From contig NZ_JARANZ010000006.1 in assembly GCF_029889905.1 (NCBI RefSeq), positions 1-64,000 of the forward strand: DNA of 64,000 nt, given 5' to 3'. Both the position numbers and the translations under genes were made by a program. Below are positions 56,256 to 64,000 of this stretch, piece after piece. Source of the DNA: Chromohalobacter sp. 11-W. GTDB taxonomy: Bacteria; Pseudomonadota; Gammaproteobacteria; Pseudomonadales; Halomonadaceae. The notes beneath the pieces are model-generated. The model had not been told where the DNA came from. It did not search any database and was given only the letters and a program-made list of their open reading frames with translations. The first letter of the stretch is position 1. Each line of letters begins with the position of its first letter.

Positions 56256-57704
56256 ATGCAACAGCTCGATCATCAGTTCATCGACAATCGCTGGGTGGCC
56301 AGTCAAGGCACGCGGCGTTTGGCGGTGATGGATCCGTATCATGAGCGCCAGATCGCCGAGGTTACGGCCGGCGATGCCGAAGACGTCGACGCGGCAGTGA
56401 GCGCCGCTCGTCGCGCCCTGCCCGATTGGAGCGCCTTGGGCGGCGAGGCGCGCGGGGCCTATCTGGAGGCGCTGGCCGATGCCTTGACGGCGCGCCGCGA
56501 AGCGCTGATGGAGCTTTCCGCGACCAATAACGGCAAGGCCCTCGCCGAGGCCGGCATCGACCTCGACGACGCCATCGCCTGCTATCGTTACTACGCACGC
56601 CAGGCACGCGAGCTGGAAGCCCGGCAGGGGCGCCGTATCATGCATGACATCGAAGGTGTCGACGCCTATTGCTATGAAGATCCCGCCGGCGTGGTTGGCT
56701 TGATCACGCCGTGGAACTTCCCGCTGGTGACCAGCGCCTGGAAGATCGCGCCAGCCCTGGCGGCGGGCTGCACGGTGGTCTTCAAGCCCTCCGAGGTCAC
56801 GCCGCTACCGGAACAGGTCCTCGCCGAGATCGCCCTGGAGATCGCGCTACCGCCCGGCGTGCTCAATCTGCTGCATGGCGATGGCGACGGTATCGGCGCG
56901 CCGCTGACGCGTCATGCCGGTATCGACAAGCTGTCGTTCACGGGCAGCAATGCCGTGGGCGAACGCGTGATGCAGGCCGCCGCCGAGGGCAGTCGCGGGG
57001 TGTCGCTGGAGCTCGGCGGCAAATCGCCGATCCTGGTGCTCGAGGATGCCGAGGTCGAACAGGCCGCCGACTGGGTCATGGCTGGTATCTACTTCAATAG
57101 CGGGCAGATTTGCTCGGCGACCTCACGCTTGATCGTGCACCAATCGCTTGCCGAGGCGCTCTATGAGGCGCTGGCGACACGCATCGACGCCATACGCCTG
57201 GGCGATCCGCTGGGCGCGGATACCGACATGGGCCCGATGACCAGCCAACGTCAGCGCGATCGGGTCCGCGACTACCTGGCCATCGCCGAGCGCGAAGGGC
57301 TTCAGGCAGTGCGCGACACACGTCACCGCCAATTGCCGGACCAGGGCTACTTTATCGCACCGACGCTGTATCGCGACGTACCCACCGATAGCCGTCTGTG
57401 GCGCGAAGAGGTTTTCGGCCCGGTGCTGTGCGCGCGCAGCGTCGCCTCCGACGAAGATGCCATCGCACTGGCCAACGCCAACGACTTCGGCCTGGCCGCC
57501 ACGGTCATCAGCGGCGACCCTCAACGCGCCAAGCGCGTCGGACGGGCCCTGCGTGCCGGCAACATCTGGTACAACAGCGAGCAGATCGTCATGCCGGAAG
57601 CCAGCTGGGGCGGTTTCGGGCATAGCGGCATCGGCCGTGAGCTCGGTCCTTGGGGGCTCTCCGCCTATCTCGAGGTCAAACACTTGATCGGCCCGGCGGA
57701 CTGA
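56256..57704 (+). CDS. aldehyde dehydrogenase, probably for 4-guanidinobutyraldehyde
   Basis: A 482-aa NAD(P)-dependent aldehyde dehydrogenase. LITPWNFPLVTSAWKIAPALAAGCTVVFKPSE contains the catalytic Asn and cofactor Lys, SLELGGKSPILVL the general base Glu and FNSGQICSATSRL the nucleophile Cys. By sequence it belongs to the betaine-aldehyde/aminoaldehyde group, like Pseudomonas KauB. Together with AruI and GbuA it would complete 2-ketoarginine to GABA. AAAGGAG is six bases before the ATG at 56256; a strong terminator follows. Confidence 0.88.
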   Translation: MQQLDHQFIDNRWVASQGTRRLAVMDPYHERQIAEVTAGDAEDVDAAVSAARRALPDWSALGGEARGAYLEALADALTARREALMELSATNNGKALAEAGIDLDDAIACYRYYARQARELEARQGRRIMHDIEGVDAYCYEDPAGVVGLITPWNFPLVTSAWKIAPALAAGCTVVFKPSEVTPLPEQVLAEIALEIALPPGVLNLLHGDGDGIGAPLTRHAGIDKLSFTGSNAVGERVMQAAAEGSRGVSLELGGKSPILVLEDAEVEQAADWVMAGIYFNSGQICSATSRLIVHQSLAEALYEALATRIDAIRLGDPLGADTDMGPMTSQRQRDRVRDYLAIAEREGLQAVRDTRHRQLPDQGYFIAPTLYRDVPTDSRLWREEVFGPVLCARSVASDEDAIALANANDFGLAATVISGDPQRAKRVGRALRAGNIWYNSEQIVMPEASWGGFGHSGIGRELGPWGLSAYLEVKHLIGPAD

Positions 57705-57727
57705 CCGAAACGAGCCGCACAACGAAA

Positions 57728-57761
57728 AATACCCCGCCGAACGCGATGTCGGCGGGGTATT
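57728..57761. terminator. terminator after the aldehyde dehydrogenase gene
   Basis: AATACCCCGCCGA and TCGGCGGGGTATT form a perfect 13-bp stem with an 8-nt loop between the convergent aldehyde dehydrogenase and suhB genes. A-rich sequence precedes it, so it fits both directions. Confidence 0.88.
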
Positions 57762-57784
57762 GCGTGCGGACCAGTCAAAAGGAC

Positions 57785-58579
57785 TTACATCCGCGGTTTG
57801 AGCTGCTGTACCAGTGTCTTGTAAAGGCGCGGCGTAGCCGCCATGAGATTCTGCTCGATAGCGACCGTGGGACTACCGTCCGGCCCGCCCAGCAACGCAC
57901 CGGCCTCCTTGAGGAGGAGACTGCCGACCATTTGATCCTGCTCCTCGAGTCCCAGCACGAAGGCAACATCGACACGGCCAGCAGCGAGTTGCGCGAGATC
58001 CAGAAGGCCACTACCGCTGCTGAGGAAGTTTTCGACCTGTGGCCCGAGGCCTTGAACCAAGGCCAAATACGTCGGCAGGTGGCGCGAACGCAGCCAGGGC
58101 TCCGGCAAACCGACGGCAATGCGCGCGCCCTCGACCGTGATGTGATTGGGCACGCGAATGCGGCGTCCATTGAGCTGCGCGCCACGCCCACGGCTGACCA
58201 GATACTCGTCGTCGCTGAAGGGGCAGACAATCACCGCATGCTCGGGCTTGCCCTTGACCAGACAGATAACGGAAATGGCGAAGTTGGGCGATGCCACGGC
58301 CAGGTTGGAATAACCGTGGAACGGCTCGATGCGCCAGTGGTAATCGGCGCCCTCACCTTCGCCGTCACGGTGCGCCGTATAGCGACCGGAAAGACCATGC
58401 TGGGGATAGCTGCGACGAAACTGCGCGTCGATAAGCGTTTCTGCGTTACGCGCAGTATCTTCCAGCAGCTGATCGAGCTGCCGGTCGCCACGCGCGACTT
58501 CGATGCGGTCGCGAGCACGCACGAACTGCTCGGCGGCACTACGCGCGGCGCGCAGTGCGAATTGAACCATGGGATGCAT
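57785..58579 (-). CDS. suhB: SuhB-like inositol monophosphatase-family protein, catalytic residues lost
   Basis: A 264-aa protein. MHPMVQFALRAARSAAEQF, SYPQHG, the RGRGAQLNGRRIRV segment and LDLAQLAAGRVDVAF align with E. coli SuhB from end to end. Yet the metal ligands have gone: TEESG is replaced by SGRYTA, and IDPLDGTTNF by IEPFHGYSNL (Asp84 to Glu, Asp87 to His). Only the last Asp (EEQDQMVG) remains. Phosphatase activity is therefore unlikely. E. coli SuhB has a second role in rRNA antitermination with NusA, which does not need catalysis, and this could be the retained function. It is divergent from trmJ, as in related bacteria. Confidence 0.85.
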   Translation of the reverse strand: MHPMVQFALRAARSAAEQFVRARDRIEVARGDRQLDQLLEDTARNAETLIDAQFRRSYPQHGLSGRYTAHRDGEGEGADYHWRIEPFHGYSNLAVASPNFAISVICLVKGKPEHAVIVCPFSDDEYLVSRGRGAQLNGRRIRVPNHITVEGARIAVGLPEPWLRSRHLPTYLALVQGLGPQVENFLSSGSGLLDLAQLAAGRVDVAFVLGLEEQDQMVGSLLLKEAGALLGGPDGSPTVAIEQNLMAATPRLYKTLVQQLKPRM

Positions 58580-58713
58580 GATACGGGCCTGAATCTCGGA
58601 AACTGTTAAAGAACGTCGCACATCCTAGCAGAAGGCGCCCACGACGGGAAGTTTCGCGGCCTTCAAGCCATGATAGACTCGCCGTTCGTTTCTCAGCCGC
58701 GCGCCCTATCATC

Positions 58714-59490
58714 ATGCTCGACAAACTGCGTATCGTTCTCATTGGCACCAGCCATCCCGGCAACATCGGCGGCACAGCCCGCGCCATGCACAATATGGGC
58801 CTTGCCGATCTTGCCCTCGTCGCGCCCCGCTGCGAGGTATACGGCGCCGAATCCCACGCTCGCGCGTCCGGTGCCGATGCCCTGGTGAGTAATGCCAAGG
58901 TGTATGCCACGCTCGAGGAGGCTGTCGGTGATTGCACCTTCGTGGTCGGCGCCAGCGCTCGTGTGCGTCATCTCCCCTGGCCCATGCTCACCCCGCGCGC
59001 GCTGGGCGAACGCCTCCCTGGCGAGTGCGCGCCCGAGGCCGCCCAGGCCGCGCTGGTTTTTGGGCGCGAGGACAGCGGCATGACCAACGGCGAGCTGCAG
59101 CGCTGCCATGCCCATGTGCACATCCCCACCAACCCCGATTTCAGCTCACTCAACCTGGCCGCTGCGGTCCAGGTGCTGGCCTATGAATGTCGACTGGCGG
59201 CACTGGGCGCGGACGACGCTGCGGATACGCCGTTCGGGGTCGAATGGGACAACCCGCCGGCCAGTCATGACGATCTGGAGCGCTTCTTCGCTCATCTCGA
59301 ACAGACGCTGACCGAGATCGACTTTCACGACCCCGACAACCCGCGTCAGTTGATGGCACGTCTACGCCGACTCTTCATGCGTAGCCACATCGACAGCATG
59401 GAAATGAATATCTTGCGCGGCATTCTCGGGGCCGTGAACAAGCAAAGCCGGGCACTGGCCCGCCAGGAGAGCCACGACGGGAATGGTTGA
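58714..59490 (+). CDS. trmJ: tRNA (cytidine/uridine-2'-O-)-methyltransferase TrmJ
   Basis: A 258-aa SPOUT methyltransferase that modifies position 32 of t[39 protein letters not shown] opens the fold; [45 protein letters not shown] is the SAM-binding knot. The C-terminal part is a helical extension ([25 protein letters not shown]), as in TrmJ. It lies before iscR, the common order in gammaproteobacteria. Confidence 0.95.
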   Translation: MLDKLRIVLIGTSHPGNIGGTARAMHNMGLADLALVAPRCEVYGAESHARASGADALVSNAKVYATLEEAVGDCTFVVGASARVRHLPWPMLTPRALGERLPGECAPEAAQAALVFGREDSGMTNGELQRCHAHVHIPTNPDFSSLNLAAAVQVLAYECRLAALGADDAADTPFGVEWDNPPASHDDLERFFAHLEQTLTEIDFHDPDNPRQLMARLRRLFMRSHIDSMEMNILRGILGAVNKQSRALARQESHDGNG

Positions 59491-59603
59491 CCGCGTTACT
59501 GGGTTTTCCCATAATACGGACACGTTTCAGGCAAACATTCCATACGGATTGCATGTCCTGCCTGGTCAATCGCTTCATCACCGACGCCCGATTACCTCAA
59601 CTT

Positions 59604-60086
59604 ATGCGCTTGACGACCAAGGGACGCTACGCCGTCACCGCGATGCTGGACCTGGCGCTGCATGCCGATGCCGGCCCCATCAGCCTCGCCGACATTTCCA
59701 AACGCCAAGCGATTTCACTGTCCTATCTGGAACAGCTGTTCGCGCGGCTCAAGCGTGCCGAACTGGTCAATAGCGTGCGTGGCCCGGGCGGCGGTTACAT
59801 GCTCGCGCATGCGTCCAGCGCCATTTCGGTGGCTGCGGTCATCGGTGCGGTAGACGAGTCTGTGGACGCGACGCGCTGCCAGGGGCTCTCGGACTGCCAG
59901 CAGGGCGATACCTGCCTGACGCACCATTTGTGGTGCGATCTGTCGGATAAGATTCATGGCTTCCTCGACGCCATCACGCTCGCCGAGCTGGTGGAGCGCC
60001 AGGAGGTCCGCGATATCGCCGCCCGCCAGCAGCGCGTCGCGCCGGAGACGATCAGCACCGATACCATCAGCATTGCGCCGCAATGA
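59604..60086 (+). CDS. iscR: Fe-S cluster-responsive regulator IscR
   Basis: A 160-aa Rrf2-family regulator. [68 protein letters not shown] is the winged helix; Cys residues at [20 protein letters not shown] (near 92, 98 and 104, with His107) are the cluster ligands. It should repress the isc genes when its [2Fe-2S] cluster is bound. Translation at 59604 is chosen because the conserved sequence starts there. Confidence 0.94.
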   Translation: MRLTTKGRYAVTAMLDLALHADAGPISLADISKRQAISLSYLEQLFARLKRAELVNSVRGPGGGYMLAHASSAISVAAVIGAVDESVDATRCQGLSDCQQGDTCLTHHLWCDLSDKIHGFLDAITLAELVERQEVRDIAARQQRVAPETISTDTISIAPQ

Positions 60087-60132
60087 CCGTGCGGAGCAGT
60101 AGGCGCCAGCGCCATCATCGATACGAGACGTC

Positions 60133-61281
60133 ATGACCTCACCCGTGTATCTTGACTATGCTGCCACCACCCCCGTCGACCCACGCGTCGCGGAGGTGAT
60201 GGCGCGTCACCTGACACTCGATGGCGTCTACGCCAACCCCGCTTCGCGTAGCCACATGCCGGGATGGTTGGCCGAACAGGCCGTGGAAAGCGCGCGCCGC
60301 CAAGTCGCCGACTTGATCGCCGCCGATCCGCGCGAGATCGTCTGGACCAGCGGCGCTACCGAAGCCGACAATCTTGCGTTGATCGGCTTCATGCGCGCCA
60401 ACCGAGCGCGCGGACGACATCTGGTCACCTCGCGTATCGAACATAAAGCCGTCGTCGACACCGCCCTCGCGCTTGAGGCCGAAGGTTTCGACGTGACGTG
60501 GTTGACGCCCGGTGCAGATGGCCGCGTGACGCCCACGCAGCTCAACGACGCCATGCGCGAGGATACCGTTCTGGTCTCGCTGATGGCCGTCAATAACGAG
60601 CTGGGCAGCATTCACGAGCTGGCGGCACTGGCCGAGATCGTCCACGCCGCCGGCGCGGTCTTTCATGTCGATGCCGCCCAGGCCACCGGCAAGATCGCGC
60701 TCGATGTCAACGCCATGGGCATAGACCTGATGTCGATGTCGGCGCACAAGACCTATGGTCCCAAGGGCGTCGGCGCGCTCTATGTACGCCGCAGCCCCGA
60801 CATTCGCCTCGATGCGCTGATCCATGGCGGCGGTCACGAACGCGGCATGCGTTCAGGCACCCTGCCCACGCATCAGATCGCCGGCATGGGCGAAGCCTTC
60901 GCCCTGGCGGCCGACGCGCAGGAAGCCGATCACGCCCATGGCCTGGCCATGCGCCAGCGCTTTCTCGACGGCCTTGACGCGTGCGAAGGCGTGCACTGCA
61001 ACACGACGCTCGACGTCTCGGTGCCCATGATCGTCAATCTGGCTTTCGACGACGTCGACGGCGAGTCGCTGCTGATGGCGCTGCGTGCGCTGGCGGTATC
61101 GACCGGTTCGGCGTGCAACTCAGCCAGTGTCGAGCCATCCTATGTATTGAAGGCCATCGGCACCGATCGCATTCGCGCCTTGGCGTCCATTCGCTTCAGT
61201 TTCGGCCGCTTCACTACCGAGGCGGATATCGACACCGCAAGCGCCGAGCTCAGACACGCACTCGGCGCCCTACGCCAATGA
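60133..61281 (+). CDS. iscS: cysteine desulfurase IscS
   Basis: A 382-aa PLP enzyme that takes sulfur from cysteine. VYLDYAATTPVDPRVAEVM opens the fold; TSGATEADNLALIG, HVDAAQATGKIALDV and SMSAHKTYGPKGVGALYVRR carry the PLP lysine; STGSACNSASVEPSYVLKAIG has the active Cys. It is slightly shorter than E. coli IscS (404). It is followed directly by iscA, with no iscU scaffold gene between. Confidence 0.94.
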   Translation: MTSPVYLDYAATTPVDPRVAEVMARHLTLDGVYANPASRSHMPGWLAEQAVESARRQVADLIAADPREIVWTSGATEADNLALIGFMRANRARGRHLVTSRIEHKAVVDTALALEAEGFDVTWLTPGADGRVTPTQLNDAMREDTVLVSLMAVNNELGSIHELAALAEIVHAAGAVFHVDAAQATGKIALDVNAMGIDLMSMSAHKTYGPKGVGALYVRRSPDIRLDALIHGGGHERGMRSGTLPTHQIAGMGEAFALAADAQEADHAHGLAMRQRFLDGLDACEGVHCNTTLDVSVPMIVNLAFDDVDGESLLMALRALAVSTGSACNSASVEPSYVLKAIGTDRIRALASIRFSFGRFTTEADIDTASAELRHALGALRQ

Positions 61282-61328
61282 TTCGAGGTCGCCGCACGGC
61301 GCGTCGCGACCCAAGCAAGGAGGTCAAC

Positions 61329-61655
61329 ATGGCTAACATCAGTATCAGTTCCGCTGCCGCCGATCAGATCCAGCATGTGCTCGCCGAACGCGGCAATGGC
61401 CTCGGCCTGCGCGTGGCGATCAAGCCCAGCGGCTGCTCCGGCTACAGTTACGTGCTCGATATCGCCGACGAGGTGGGCGCCAACGACGTGCCCTTCGAGG
61501 ATCATGGCGTCAAGGTGCTCGTCGACAAAGAGGCCTTGACCATGCTCGACGGCACCGAGGTGGACTACGTCAACGAAGGGCTTAACCGTTACTTTCGCTT
61601 CAACAACCCCAATGCCACCGACGAATGCGGCTGCGGGGAAAGCTTCAGCGTCTAA
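61329..61655 (+). CDS. iscA: Fe-S cluster assembly protein IscA
   Basis: A 108-aa HesB/IscA A-type carrier. [44 protein letters not shown] has the first Cys, and [10 protein letters not shown] the final Cys pair (C-G-C). The AAGGAGG site before the ATG is the strongest in this operon. It should carry Fe-S clusters to target proteins. Downstream, hscB, hscA, fdx and iscX are absent and ndk follows after 155 bp. Confidence 0.93.
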   Translation: MANISISSAAADQIQHVLAERGNGLGLRVAIKPSGCSGYSYVLDIADEVGANDVPFEDHGVKVLVDKEALTMLDGTEVDYVNEGLNRYFRFNNPNATDECGCGESFSV

Positions 61656-61810
61656 AGGCGTCACCCGCCGGGCGTGCGCCACGTCCGGCGACACGCTACA
61701 ATGACGCGCTTTTTTCGACATCCGTCGAGTTTCATGCAACGCGTCGCCTCGAGCGGCGCGTTGGCGTATCGATCAAGACCCTCGATTTCAGTCACGGAGA
61801 CATTGACCTC

Positions 61811-62236
61811 ATGGCCAACGAACGCACCCTGTCCATCATCAAACCCGACGCCGTCGCCAAGAACGTCATCGGCGAGATCGAAAGCCGCTTCGAGAAGGCC
61901 GGCCTCAAGATCGTCGCCGCCAAGATGCTCCAGCTTTCCCAGGCCCAGGCCGAAGGCTTCTACGCCGAGCACAAGGAACGCTCCTTCTTCGGCGATCTGG
62001 TGGGCTTCATGACGTCCGGCCCGGTGGTCGTACAGGTTCTGGAAGGCGACAATGCCATCGCCACCAACCGTGACCTGATGGGCGCTACCAATCCCAAGGA
62101 AGCCGAGGCCGGCACCATCCGCGCCGACTTCGCGCAGTCCATCGACGCCAACGCCGTGCACGGCTCCGACTCGCCGGAATCCGCCGAGCGCGAGATCGCT
62201 TACTTCTTCGGCAACGAAGAGATCTGCGCACGCTGA
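61811..62236 (+). CDS. ndk: nucleoside diphosphate kinase
   Basis: A 141-aa kinase that moves gamma-phosphates between nucleotides. [40 protein letters not shown] is the standard start; [48 protein letters not shown] contains the active His in the NAVHGSDS motif. It lies between iscA and rlmN. Confidence 0.97.
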   Translation: MANERTLSIIKPDAVAKNVIGEIESRFEKAGLKIVAAKMLQLSQAQAEGFYAEHKERSFFGDLVGFMTSGPVVVQVLEGDNAIATNRDLMGATNPKEAEAGTIRADFAQSIDANAVHGSDSPESAEREIAYFFGNEEICAR

Positions 62237-62296
62237 TCGCTTCCCGCGGGGGCCGCAAGGCCCTCGCACCGCCATCCACCGAGCGTACGACCCACC

Positions 62297-63421
62297 ATGA
62301 CCCTCGATACCGCCACGCCCCGTACCAACCTTCTCGGCCTTACGCGCGAGGAGATGGAAACCTTCTTCGTCTCATTGGGCGAGAAGAAATTTCGCGCCGC
62401 CCAGGTGATGAAGTGGATTCACCACGAAGGCTGCGACGACTTCGAGTCGATGACCAATCTCTCTAAGGCGTTGCGTACGCGCCTCGAGGAACTCGCCGAA
62501 GTGCGTGGTCCGCGCGTGGTCTACGAAGGCGCCTCGCAGGATGGCACGCGTAAGTGGGTTCTCGAGGTGGAGGACGGCAGTTACGTGGAAACCGTGCTGA
62601 TTCCCGCCGAGGGTGGCAAACGCCGCACGCTGTGCGTGTCGTCACAGGTCGGCTGCTCGCTGGATTGCAGCTTCTGCTCCACCGGCAAGCAAGGTTTTCA
62701 GCGCAACCTCACCAGCGCCGAGGTCATCGGTCAGGTGTGGGTAGCCAGCAACAGCTTCGGCGCGCGGCGAGACACCAATCGCCCGGTCACCAACGTGGTG
62801 ATGATGGGCATGGGCGAGCCGCTGATGAACTACAACGCCGTCGTGCCGGCCATGAAGCTCATGCTCGACGACAACGGTTACGGCCTTTCCAAGCGCCGCG
62901 TCACGCTTTCCACCTCCGGCGTGGTACCGATGATCGATAAGCTCGGCGACGAGCTCGACGTGAGTCTGGCGATTTCGCTGCATGCCGCCAACGACGAGCT
63001 GCGCAACGAGCTGGTGCCGCTCAACCGCAAGTACAACATCGCCACGCTGCTCGATTCCTGCCGTCGCTATCTCGCCAAGTGCGACGACACGCGCATGCTG
63101 ACCATCGAGTACACGCTAATGAAGGACGTCAACGATCAGCAGCGCCACGCCCAGGAGCTGGCAACGCTGCTCGGAGACCTGCCGTGCAAGATCAACCTGA
63201 TTCCCTTCAACCCGTTCCCGCACTCGGGCTACGAGAAGCCTTCACGCAATCAGGTCATGCGCTTTCAGCACTGGCTCGAAGAACTGGGCCATACTGCCCC
63301 CGTCCGCATGACGCGCGGCGATGATATCGATGCCGCCTGCGGTCAGCTGGTGGGACGCGTCAAGGACCGCACCAAGCGTCATGAGCGTTACATTCAGTCC
63401 ATTCAGATCGACGCCGATTGA
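62297..63421 (+). CDS. rlmN: 23S rRNA/tRNA (adenine-C2)-methyltransferase RlmN
   Basis: A 374-aa radical SAM enzyme that methylates C2 of A2503 in 23S rRNA and of A37 in some tRNAs. [33 protein letters not shown] has the CxxxCxxC iron-sulfur motif; [25 protein letters not shown] and [18 protein letters not shown] are conserved; the last catalytic Cys is DAACGQL. It is encoded between ndk and pilF, as in Pseudomonas. Confidence 0.97.
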   Translation: MTLDTATPRTNLLGLTREEMETFFVSLGEKKFRAAQVMKWIHHEGCDDFESMTNLSKALRTRLEELAEVRGPRVVYEGASQDGTRKWVLEVEDGSYVETVLIPAEGGKRRTLCVSSQVGCSLDCSFCSTGKQGFQRNLTSAEVIGQVWVASNSFGARRDTNRPVTNVVMMGMGEPLMNYNAVVPAMKLMLDDNGYGLSKRRVTLSTSGVVPMIDKLGDELDVSLAISLHAANDELRNELVPLNRKYNIATLLDSCRRYLAKCDDTRMLTIEYTLMKDVNDQQRHAQELATLLGDLPCKINLIPFNPFPHSGYEKPSRNQVMRFQHWLEELGHTAPVRMTRGDDIDAACGQLVGRVKDRTKRHERYIQSIQIDAD

Positions 63422-63525
63422 GCCTCACCTTGACTTCATTAAGGTGCGGCGCTTTGATGGGACACTTCCAGACGACGAATACCGTCTCATCGCATCGATT
63501 GACGCCATTGTTTCGAGAGGGCTCC

Positions 63526-64000
63526 ATGACGCGCCGCCATCGTCCACCTTCGATCCGCTCGTTGAGTGCCGCGATGTCGCTCGTCTGGCTATTGAGCGGT
63601 TGCGCCGTCCAGGTCGAAAGTAACTCCCCCTACGCATCGCCGGACAACGGTGAAGCGGTGTCGGCGTATACCGAGCTGGGGCTGGCCTATCTCAAACGCG
63701 ACAACTTGACGCGCGCCCGCGATGCACTGGAACACGCCTTGGAACTGGGTCCCGACGATCCACGGGCATTGGAAAGCATGGCACTTCTCTATCAACGTCA
63801 GGATGAGCCGGCACTCGCCGAGGAATACTTCGAACGTGCGCTGGATGCCGACGGCGATTATACTCGCGCGCGCAACAACTATGCTGCTTTTCTGTACGAT
63901 GAGGGCAAGCTCGACGCCGCCTGTACGCAACTGCAGCAAGCAGCACAAGACACCACGTATAATAATCGCGCCCAATTGCTTGCCAATCTGGGCCGATGCC
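63526..64000 (+). CDS. pilF: type IV pilus biogenesis lipoprotein PilF (partial, runs off the window)
   Basis: The frame opens at 63526 with AGAGG upstream and is open to the window end (158 residues visible). A lipoprotein signal ends LVWLLSGC; TPR units follow: AYTELGLAYLKRDNLTRARDALEHALELGPDDPRALESMALLYQRQDEPALAEEYFERALDADGDYTRARNNYAAFLYDEGKLDAACTQL. This matches PilF/PilW, the pilotin for PilQ secretin assembly. The order rlmN-pilF is the usual one. Confidence 0.88.
   Translation, partial: MTRRHRPPSIRSLSAAMSLVWLLSGCAVQVESNSPYASPDNGEAVSAYTELGLAYLKRDNLTRARDALEHALELGPDDPRALESMALLYQRQDEPALAEEYFERALDADGDYTRARNNYAAFLYDEGKLDAACTQLQQAAQDTTYNNRAQLLANLGRC

Noticed and set aside
59491-59603. IscR binding site expected upstream of iscR
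   Set aside because: No stretch close enough to the known type 1 or type 2 IscR motifs could be recognised by eye.
60981-61328. Open frame joining the end of iscS in another phase to iscA, as if iscA had a long N-terminal extension
   Set aside because: The extra part overlaps iscS out of frame and is Arg-rich; AAGGAGG before the ATG at 61329 marks the true iscA start.
63321-63623. 100-residue open frame bridging rlmN and pilF
   Set aside because: It overlaps both genes in another phase; pilF has its own ribosome site and lipoprotein signal at 63526.

Overview
The window is about 64 kb of GC-rich gammaproteobacterial chromosome. The gene content and order (iscR-iscS-iscA-ndk-rlmN-pilF; dapA-bamC-MBL-purC; queA-tgt-yajC-secD-secF; suhB divergent from trmJ; Pseudomonas-type aruC-F-G-D-B arginine succinyltransferase operon) point to Oceanospirillales, most likely a moderately halophilic Halomonadaceae such as Chromohalobacter or Halomonas. 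This assignment rests on recalled gene order and protein character; no search was run.

Layout. 1-3300 is an AT-rich accessory island. It holds the 3' end of an IS3-family element, a well-formed integron attC site, a 752-aa Mrr-nuclease/nSTAND3 NTPase that is a likely anti-phage gene, a truncated second attC abutting another IS3-family remnant, and an RcsF-like lipoprotein. From 3.5 kb onward the sequence is ordinary host DNA. 3.5-14.8 kb has a cationic amino-acid binding protein, an AbrB-type transporter, an Ada-AlkA fusion with ogt, small metabolic genes, a LysR/MdaB pair, an MFS exporter and an nfeD-SPFH pair flanked by a 29-nt direct repeat. 14.8-21.2 kb is the arginine succinyltransferase (AST) operon, interrupted by heptamer repeat arrays. 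21.4-24.4 kb has an SDR, a methyltransferase, a GNAT and trmO. 24.4-31.6 kb is housekeeping: purC, MBL hydrolase, bamC, dapA, bcp, perM, tusA-like, bepA. 31.6-44.4 kb is mixed: a GlxA-type regulator, a DUF2959 lipoprotein, fabV, a glutathione peroxidase, NUDIX, MFS/TetR pair, an AidB-like dehydrogenase, LysE, MliC, an EAL protein and a PQQ dehydrogenase. 44.7-50.4 kb holds tRNA-Leu(CAA), queA-tgt and yajC-secDF.

50.5-57.7 kb is a compact second arginine-derived pathway. A PAS/sigma-54 activator is divergent from guanidinobutyrase, a YjiH-type membrane protein, 2-ketoarginine decarboxylase and an aldehyde dehydrogenase. A perfect 16-bp palindrome and a -24/-12 promoter lie between the regulator and the first enzyme gene. 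Together the enzymes would take 2-ketoarginine to GABA plus urea, but no arginine transaminase gene (aruH) is present. The window therefore carries two arginine catabolic routes.

57.8-64 kb has a SuhB that lacks its catalytic metal ligands, trmJ, an isc operon reduced to iscR-iscS-iscA (no iscU, hscBA or fdx), ndk, rlmN and the start of pilF, which runs off the end.

The most unusual items are the attC-associated defence gene, the sigma-54-controlled guanidinobutyrate module, the catalytically degenerate SuhB and the reduced isc operon.
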